Source: Monoplex corrugatus (taxonomy: Eukaryota; Mollusca; Gastropoda; Littorinimorpha; Ranellidae). Taken from it: a stretch of DNA of 64,000 nucleotides. The stretch covers positions 56,716,517 through 56,780,516 of the forward strand of contig JAPXFY010000013.1 in the NCBI GenBank assembly GCA_030674185.1. Direction: 5' to 3'. A program made the translations under genes and the position numbers. Below, one piece after another: positions 56,380 to 64,000 of the stretch (position 1 is its first letter; each line of letters begins with the position of its first letter). The notes beneath the pieces are model-generated. The model ran no database searches and was not told where the DNA came from. It was given only the letters and a program-made list of their open reading frames with translations.

Positions 56380-57445
56380 TGATAGCCTCCTGTAGCTGCT
56401 GACAGTATTCCATTTTGCCATCTCTCTTCCCTGCAGATAGTGCGATTTTTTGTCTGTGTGTTTTTGTTCTACATGATTTGAAACTGTGATGATGATAAAC
56501 GAGCATACTGTTATGTTGATGATCATTTAATACACTGTTATACTGTAGTGTGATAAGACTGGTATAAAAAGCCTGATGGTGGTAAGCTTGCATGCTGTTA
56601 AACTCTGGTGATGCTACTAATCGCCTTTAAGCAGATCAGAGTTGGTATGCCATTGAACTGATTAGTTGTTCTCTTAAATCAAGGTCCTTAAGGTGATAAT
56701 ACCATTTATTTTTGATAATACTAAGCTTGTATGCCACAATGGTTTTATCAAATACTGATCATAAAGAACCCCATCTCCTCTGCAACTTAAAGAGGCATGT
56801 TTCCTCATTTTTAGACAGTCTCAGTTGGAAACAGTCATGAAAGTTTGTTTTAGGTAGAGCAGTTTTCTGATATGGTAATATTGAGACTACCAAAACTTGG
56901 TGGTGAAGAGTTAAAACATACAAATTAGTCATACCGTCACTGAGACCTTTTCTCCCTGGAAATATCTTGAAACTCCGTGTAGAAACTGGGTTTAACATCG
57001 CTTTCTGAATTCGGAAGCAAAACCTCTGAATCAGTTGTCACAGTTGCGCTCAAAAAGAAAACAAAGAAAACTATCGGATACAAAATAGAAAAAAGAAATG
57101 AAAAAAAACCCATGGTAGTTGCCAGTGTTGTTGAACTGGCTATGGTACATGCAAGACAGGCAGTGCTGTCCTTTGGTACCAGAAGTGACAGGTAAAACTA
57201 CCACACATGGAAGACAAAAGATTGAAAAAAAGGGGGGAAACCAAAAACAATAAACTATTACGCATGGACGAGAAAAGATTGAAATTAAGATGAGAGATCC
57301 ATTGTTGACATGTTGATGGCTGAATGCTGCTGTTGTTGGTCATATGACCCAGTGCTTGTGTGGGGGAAAGCAGGCTGATTCTATTTTGTGTGATTTGCTG
57401 CTGTCTGGTGTTAATTCCTGCTTGTTCTCTTCTCTGCTACATTAA
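56380..57445. other. Region just after the HMGCR stop (3' UTR expected)
   Basis: No gene seen. Candidate poly(A) signals AATAAA at 57249 and 58096 cannot be chosen between from sequence alone. Confidence 0.4.
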
Positions 57446-57451
57446 AAGTGA

Positions 57452-57484
57452 GGTGTGTTGTGTGTATGTGTATGTGTGTGTGTA

Positions 57485-57556
<72 letters not shown>
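57452..57556 (+). repeat. (GT)n microsatellite
   Basis: gt run with tatg and tggtg interruptions. Confidence 0.96.
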
Positions 57557-58577
57557 TTTCTTTGCCATAGTAAAAGGAAACTGTGTGCTTATGTGTGAGT
57601 GAGCTATTATGTGAATGTATGTGGTGGGTGTGTGAGATATTTGCATGTTTTTGTGGTGTGTGTGGGTGGGGTGGTGGTGGTAGTCCTGTTGAAATAATCA
57701 GAAGATTACCTTATTTTTCTCATGTGTTCAGTCTGCTGCAAACGTCACTGCTTTACCAGTAAGAGGTTTTGGATTTTGAGAAAAAAAATTCTCGAATCCC
57801 TGCTGTGTAAATGTTAATGATTTTGTCACCCTTCTGTCTGAAAGTGAAAAAAGAGTTAGAGCAATACCAAACAAGCATTGATAGAATTGCCACTGCCCTA
57901 CAGGCCAGTAGGACTGAAAGAATACGTTGACTGCCTCATTTGTGTGATATTGTGATCCCAGTTATTTGGTGAAGGGCATGTATCTTAAATTGTTTGAAGT
58001 GTGCCCACGTAGTCTGTTCTTTGGCCAGTTATGTGCAGTCATCTCCTTGCCCCCTTCCCATTCTGTGACACACATACACATACCTTCAGTGAACGAATAA
58101 AATTGCAAATGTATTCAGTTCAGTCAAAAGTGGTCATTGGTGCACGCCAATGGAATAACTGTCTCATACTTTGCTTCGTTTATACACTTGAACGTTCTTT
58201 TTGCTTTCCAGAATTACATCAGGAATCTGGATCATGTGTTCTTTTACTTCATGCGATGAGTTAGTAGTAAAGGTAATGTTATATCATGTATATTATAGTG
58301 TTAATGATGACGGTAGAATGCATCATGCTGCATTACATTTTTAGTTTTTATCGAGATGTTAGTTTGCTAACCTGATGTACTTCTTCAGCGTCAGAGAAAA
58401 ACATTAGTCTGATAATCTGAAATGCCCATTTAGATTCAGATATCTCATCGTCATTGTTCCATAATTAACACCTGTGAACATCTGACAGATGAAAAAGGAT
58501 TGCTGGTTTTATACATTTTCTCTCATTATATAAATTGCCTCTCTTTAAAGTCAGATAATTACTAGTTTTCTAGTGAA

Positions 58578-58650
58578 TGTGTGTGTGTGTGTGTGTGTGT
58601 GTGCTTCTTTTCTTGCAGCGAGTTTGTGTGTGTGTGTGTGTGTGAATGTG

Positions 58651-58727
<77 letters not shown>

Positions 58728-58801
58728 TGTGTGTGTGCTTCCTTCTGTTCTTGCAGCAAATGTGTGTGTGTGTATGTGTGTCCTTCTGTTCTTGCAGCAA
58801 A

Positions 58802-58832
<31 letters not shown>
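58578..58832 (+). repeat. (GT)n tracts separated by repeats of ccttctgttcttgcagcaaa
   Basis: gt blocks alternate with three or four copies of a ~22-bp unit that includes ttcttgcag, another acceptor-like string. A compound minisatellite. Confidence 0.9.
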
Positions 58833-59584
58833 TTCTGTTCTTGTAGTAAAATAGTACAAAATTATGATTTTGAAAGTAAGTTATTTGTACATACTAGGAA
58901 GACTAGGCTTGTTTTCAGAACTCCTATTTTGTGGTGAGGGATGATAATTTACAGTCTGATGATAATGTGTCTGTTTTTGTCCCATATTTTGAGAGGCCTA
59001 TTGATGTGGCTTTCGGGTGTGAATGTCCTTATGAAAGAATCAGAGAGGCTTATCATTTACATTCAACATTTAGCGTAATTTGATTGTAACCGATTTGGCT
59101 TGATCTCTAGATAAGCAATAATGCAAACTTGATGTCATGTTTCACAGAACGTGAGCAATATATGCGTTCATCATAACCAAAGCAACTCACTGTATGATTA
59201 ATATATGTTCTTGTAGCAAATTTACTGATGGAGAATTATGGAAAATGTATGTCCAGCTTTGTGATTATATTTTTAAAAAGTGTTTACCAGTAGTCTTTTT
59301 TTTCAGGGGTGTGGGGTGTGTGTGTAAATTTTCTTGCGTGAGAGTGGATGTGTGGCATTTTATACTTACATATTTGTAGTCTCTTTTTTTTCTTTTTTGC
59401 TGTTTTTTATCTCCTGGTTTTACTGTCATGTATATTTTTTTCATCTTGGTGTACGTTTAGTGAGCAATGATCATGCTGCCCAGTTATTTTGATTTTATGT
59501 GTATGCATGCCTATGAGAAATCCTGGTCAGTTTAAATCAGTTTTTTTTCTGAAGGTGGTAACTTAGCTCCTGGAAAGAACAATA

Positions 59585-59725
59585 GAATCTATTACTGTGA
59601 AGATGTTCCTTTGTGGTTTTGGTGCATCCAGTCACCGTAAGAAATTCCAACAGATGTACAAATAACATTGATATGACGTTGCCAGTTGAGTGACTGATCG
59701 AAATGTATACATGCTGCCATCTTTG
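59585..59725 (-). pseudogene. Possible LINE pol fragment, antisense
   Basis: Minus frame FDQSLNWQRHINVICTSVGI resembles the LGVxFDxxLxWxxHI stretch of non-LTR polymerases. Short and surrounded by frame breaks. Confidence 0.35.
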
Positions 59726-59729
59726 AAAG

Positions 59730-60910
59730 GTGGATGAGACAGATGAGAGAGTATTTGATTGTTGTACACAGCATTTAGATGAGTTTAATATTCCTGGAGT
59801 ATTGATCGATCGTGAGTATTTATTGCCAGCGCTTTGTTTGAAACGGATTTCAATATGATTTCTGTGAGAAGATGGTGAGAGCAATCATGTGAGATGAAAT
59901 TGAAACAGTGGTGATAAATTAAAAGAAATAAATGGCATGAAAACGATATTTTGTAACATTGTGTGGGTGTGTTTGGTCTCGAGTATAAATGAGCTCTGTC
60001 CACTGTCTTCTCTTTCTCCTTGTTGTCTTGTCTTTCTCCCTGTTTCTGTCTGTCCGTCCGTCTTTCTGTCTGTTTTTCAGTCTCTCTCACAGTCTCTTCC
60101 TCTCTTGCTCTCTCACAAACAGAATATGTTCATAGTAGTGTAGACCCTGGGCGACAGCTGGGTTTTTGTTCGCCCCCTCTCTCTCTCTCTCTCACTCTCA
60201 CTGTCTCTCATTCTCTCATGCATACATGCACACACACAATATACATATACATACATATATCTATATATATACACATGTATGTATGTGTGTATATATATAC
60301 GTGTGACCTCCCACCATGAAGTCAGTCTTAATTAGCATTTTGGGCATTTTGAGATATACATATCACCGGAAAGTGTACATTCTGCTGATTATTTTGGTAC
60401 TTGAATATAGCTTGTATTAAAAAAAAAATGTAGAAGTTATGTATGTTTAAAGTCATTAAGTTGTATGACGGCCATTTTGAGAAAACGGCCTCTAAAGTTT
60501 TTGTGTGCTCTCCTACACATTTTCCTCAAATTTCTTTATTTGGTGACTTTGGCCCAGGTTGTTTTTAATTTTCGCTGTCATTATCTGAAAGGTGCACCAA
60601 AGAGCTTTCCGTCAGTATATTACATGTACGGGTACTGCACAGGTTACGGTTTATAATAAGAGACAAAAATAGGTACTTTTGGTAGGAAATTGCATTCTTT
60701 CTGCTGCGATCAGTGCATTAAAATACCATTTTAAATTGATTAATAATATTTTTTCAAGAAAAAAATTTCTGTGGGGGACAGATTATAGTCTAAAAAAAAT
60801 CAATTTTGAGAAAAAGTCAAAACGCCCCAGATAGACCCTCAGTCACCTTTTCAGCTCCTAGTGCTGTTCGACTGACTGAGTTAAGACTGATTTCTGATGA
60901 GACTGGTGGG
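59730..60910. other. Intergenic, nothing recognised
   Basis: Contains short ct- and ta-rich stretches (60170-60310) only. Confidence 0.5.
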
Positions 60911-60913
60911 AGA

Positions 60914-60992
<79 letters not shown>
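60914..60992 (+). repeat. (TA)n(GT)n microsatellite
   Basis: ta for about 48 bp followed by gt. Confidence 0.96.
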
Positions 60993-60996
<4 letters not shown>

Positions 60997-61261
60997 ATAT
61001 ATATTGAGTTAGATAAAAATTACATAAATCATAATAACCCAATATAACATGTTTCTGTTGTCCAAGACTGAGTTGTCAGCGTCATGAGAAATCAACAGGG
61101 CATCTTTCTTTCTTTTTTTTTTTTTCTTGGTACATCCACCATCATCGTTTTGATGGTTCTGATGTGTATAGAAAGTGGGGGTTTCCGCTGGCTAGGACGC
61201 TGGTATGTAGAACTGGCTTTGGGGGTGGGGTGGTGGTGGTAGAGGATGGGGGAGGGGGGGC

Positions 61262-61645
61262 TGGCTGGTCAGATTCGGGACTTGAAACACTCCACCGAGG
61301 CTGAAGAGATAACCTCAGGGGGCAGACTGTTCCAGTCCCTGACAGTCCTCGAGAAGAATGAGGTTTTCCTATAGTTCGTTTTACAGGCAGGGAGGAGATA
61401 CGTCTCCCTGTGTGACTGTCTTGTCGACCGTGCTGGGGTGTTTGGTGTGGGCCTGAATGGGGTGTTGATGCTGACCTCTTCTCGATGGCATTTGAAGAAG
61501 GTGGTCAGCCTTGCTATTCTTCTTCTGTCTGCTAGGGTGGACCACTGTAAATGTGTCAGCATGGAATCGACACTTGAAGTGTGACGGTGGCGGCTCACAA
61601 CCCATCGAGCTGCACAGCGTTGGACCTTCTCGATGTTTTCAATGT
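61262..61645 (-). pseudogene. LINE (jockey/CR1-type) pol C-terminus, antisense
   Basis: Minus frame NIEKVQRCAARWVV (from about 61640), then SMLTHLQWSTLADRRRIARL, KTSFFSRTVRDWNSLPPEV and SASVECFKSRI with a stop: the C-terminal end shared by many animal non-LTR polymerases (VQRRAARWV; LGWxxLxxRR; FFPRTIRDWNxLP). One reading frame is open over most of it. Confidence 0.87.
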
Positions 61646-61799
61646 TTTTAGCAGTGTAGTTAGCAGGTAGATAATCATACTATACATAACATTTACATGC
61701 AAATAACCAGTCATTCGAGCAGGTTGAATATGATTCATCATCAATAATATAAAGTGGCCTTGAGGACAGGGGATATAAAAACTGCACAATCTGATCATT

Positions 61800-62345
61800 T
61801 CCTCACGTGGGGATGCCGGGGGCTCTTTCAGTATAAATAGTATCCCCACCTTCTGGAAATTCTGTGCTAGAAATTTCCTCTTTTCTCTCACTCTCTTTGT
61901 TTATGCCTTGTTCCTGTGCTTTCTGTCAATACTTCCTATCATTTTATGCCTTGCTGCTCCATTCACCTGTATATGTTCGATAAAGTCTTACGTATTTTTC
62001 TTAGGATTGATAATTGGGTACATGTATTAAATGCATTTTTTTGGCTCTAGGGAGGTGAGACATGTGTAAGCAATTTTAGGTAATTTATGCCGGATTTTAT
62101 TTGTTTTGGTATCCTTAGGTATGTTTAAATTTGTATTCAGGGTATTTTATGAGTTCCCTGTGCAATAAATTGGTGGTCAACGCCGGGGGTATGTCCCCGC
62201 GCATTATATGCGCGAATGCATTGATATGTGTACTGAATTTTCTCTTTTTTTCCTGTTGATGATTTGTATATTTTGAAGCGGTTATAGTCCTGACATGGCT
62301 CTATGCAGTCGGCTGGGCTTTAAACAACAATAACAATAACAACAA
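61800..62345 (+). repeat. Dispersed repeat family C copy
   Basis: The fullest copy: ggggatgccgggggctcttt at the start, cagtcggctgggctttaaac and aacaataac at the end. Confidence 0.88.
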
Positions 62346-62494
62346 TATGAACATTTCAAGACAGCCCCTGAAATGAAATTTATATTTTGTTTACATCTGT
62401 TCATAAACAAAACAACAACAACAACAACAACAACAAAGCAGATGGCAAGGGTGTCACCACACTGTTCAATATTTTCATTGAGTAAACAATGACT

Positions 62495-62795
62495 GATGGT
62501 CACGCGGGCTAGATGGTAGAACCATGGACTCAAGATTTGATGTCTTCATGGTCAGTCCCAGCCCGCAACAGTAAAAAAACTGGCCTGTTTGCTGCCCATC
62601 TTAATGTTTCCATCATTCTGGTGGTGTCAGCTTAGTGTTTGATAGGTCCCTTCTCCGCTTTCCCCGATTCAAGACCTTGCCAGCGCATAGGGTAATGTGC
62701 AGGCTCTGGAAATCTGTCAGATAATTGTTGGCGGATTTGGGAGGAGCGCATATGGAGCTGTCCGAATGCGATGAATCCCTCATAAAGTAACTCCA
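62495..62795 (+). repeat. SINE-A copy 6, sense, uninterrupted
   Basis: Reference copy: ttgatgtcttcatggtcagt, tgcccatcttaatgtttcca, ttcaagaccttgccagcgca, gaatgcgatgaatccctcat. It carries the single TTAA that is the empty site of MITE copy B, and one copy of the unit expanded at 52-1752. Confidence 0.8.
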
Positions 62796-63116
62796 ATGTC
62801 ATTTCTGTCTTTCTGATGGTCTGGAAGATTATAAGAACACAGTCAACACTGCAGCCAGCAATCTCAGGTTTGCCAATGCCGTTGCTGAGTTGTCAAGGAG
62901 TGAGGATACATTGACCAGACGTGAAATCGATTGGACGAAGCAATTACTAGATATCACCTTACCTCACCTCTCTCTTTCGTCAGGATCGGCCATATCAGCT
63001 GTGTGGGCGACTTCCTGGATCCCCAGACCACAGACAGCGATGTTGTTGAAGTTGGAGATATGCAGTCGTCCCTTTCTTCTCCTCACCTCAACTTTCCCCT
63101 ACAGGACCATTGATAT

Positions 63117-63590
63117 CATTTATTTTTTTCAGGAACATCGCACTCAGGGAGGTTACCTTTGTGCTCACCCTTTTTTTTTTCGGCCCATTTTTTACGCCAC
63201 CTCAATGGCCACAGAAGCTGGAACACTTTTAAAATGATGATGATGATGTCGATGAGGATGATAATCATGATGCTACGGAGTTCCATCTAGGATTGAGATT
63301 GCGTGACAGATAATATATCCAGGCGTCAACCAGGCCCGAGAGATACAGACACCTGCGGTGCTGGTCATAAGATTTGAGCAACACCTTCAATAACGCGTCC
63401 GTGAAGTGGATGAGACTCGACTGCGTGGTCCCAGTCTTCCCAATGAGCCCATAGCACGCCAATCTCTGGGTAGGAGACGCTTAGAGCCGAAAAATCCCAC
63501 AATGATTTTTGAAGAGGCTGATGGGGTTTCGAACCCACAACCTTCCAGTCGGTAGTCCATTGCGCTAACCACTACTCTATGTAAACATTG
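63117..63590 (-). repeat. tRNA-derived SINE-B, antisense
   Basis: Reverse copy of 52979-53475: tttttcaggaacatcgcact at the tail end and gggtttcgaacccacaacct / gcgctaaccactactc at the head. Confidence 0.9.
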
Positions 63591-63689
63591 ATATCAAATC
63601 TGTTTGGGTGTTTCTGATCGCATGGCCTTCATATATCAGGTTTCTGTTGTTGATCTCTGTTAGTGGTTGACGCTTAATTAACGTTCATT

Positions 63690-63880
63690 TCCTTTAATAC
63701 GCTATTGTTTGTTCATCCATCTGTCCATTTGACTCTGAGAAGTTGTCCATAGAGCCATATTTCTGCTGCATTGATTTTATTTTCTTCATCTTTTCTTAGT
63801 GTCCAGGCTTTGTAACCATACATTAAAACAGGCCAAACCAAAATGTTCTTGATTCTTAATTTTAAATCTTTGGGAAGCCA
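63690..63880 (-). pseudogene. RTE LINE C-terminal fragment, antisense, running toward the window end
   Basis: Reverse complement of cagaagttgtccatag, gtgtccaggctttgtaacca corresponds to the ...YGxxAWTL.K and LLRVKWTD region of RTE pol. Broken frames. Confidence 0.6.
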
Positions 63881-64000
63881 TCATTCTTTCCATACGTTGG
63901 TTAAGTAGACCATGCTTTGTTTTGCCATGCCAATTCTTGTTTTCACGTCTTTGGTACAGGAGCCATCATTTGCGTTTATTGATCTTGGGTACTTGAAATG

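Overview
The window is animal nuclear DNA, most likely from a marine gastropod mollusc. One intron-rich housekeeping gene on the + strand is buried in transposons, SINEs, minisatellites and (GT)n/(CA)n tracts. The mollusc assignment is inference. It rests on a RAG1-N-terminus-like element of the kind reported from molluscs, on DIRS, RTE and CR1/L2-like elements, and on overall repeat texture.

The gene is HMG-CoA reductase (HMGCR). I could follow its complete coding sequence through 20 exons, from the ATG at 11257 to the TGA at 56379. Every junction is GT-AG, every phase matches, and the exons sum to 2691 nt (896 codons plus stop; human is 888 aa). The N-terminal sterol-sensing membrane domain lies in exons 1-8, a variable acidic linker in exons 8-9, and the catalytic domain in exons 10-20. 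All catalytic residues sit at human number minus 3. The AMPK-type serine near the C-terminus is kept and lies in the last exon.

Layout. 1-9.3 kb is repeat-rich upstream DNA: a 1.7-kb minisatellite grown inside a SINE, TTAA-flanked palindromic MITEs, an internally deleted Tc1 element with perfect inverted repeats, RTE LINE relics and microsatellites. 9.35-11.2 kb is unassigned DNA just before the first coding exon. 11.2-56.4 kb is HMGCR. Its introns hold six copies of a ~600-bp dispersed repeat counted with those outside the gene, CR1/L2-type LINE tails, a 26-bp minisatellite split by a LINE and by a piggyBac element (intron 11), a DIRS retrotransposon with its diagnostic internal complementary region (intron 12), inverted RTE fragments either side of exon 14, and a frameshifted element whose N-terminus resembles the RAG1 N-terminal zinc domain (intron 15). 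56.4-64 kb is downstream DNA with microsatellites, LINE fragments and SINEs.

The most noteworthy points are: the RAG1-N-like element; the DIRS element; TTAA insertions proven by empty sites within the same window; a minisatellite that has multiplied the 3' splice site of exon 9; and a possible intron-retention/early poly(A) isoform that would swap out the AMPK serine.
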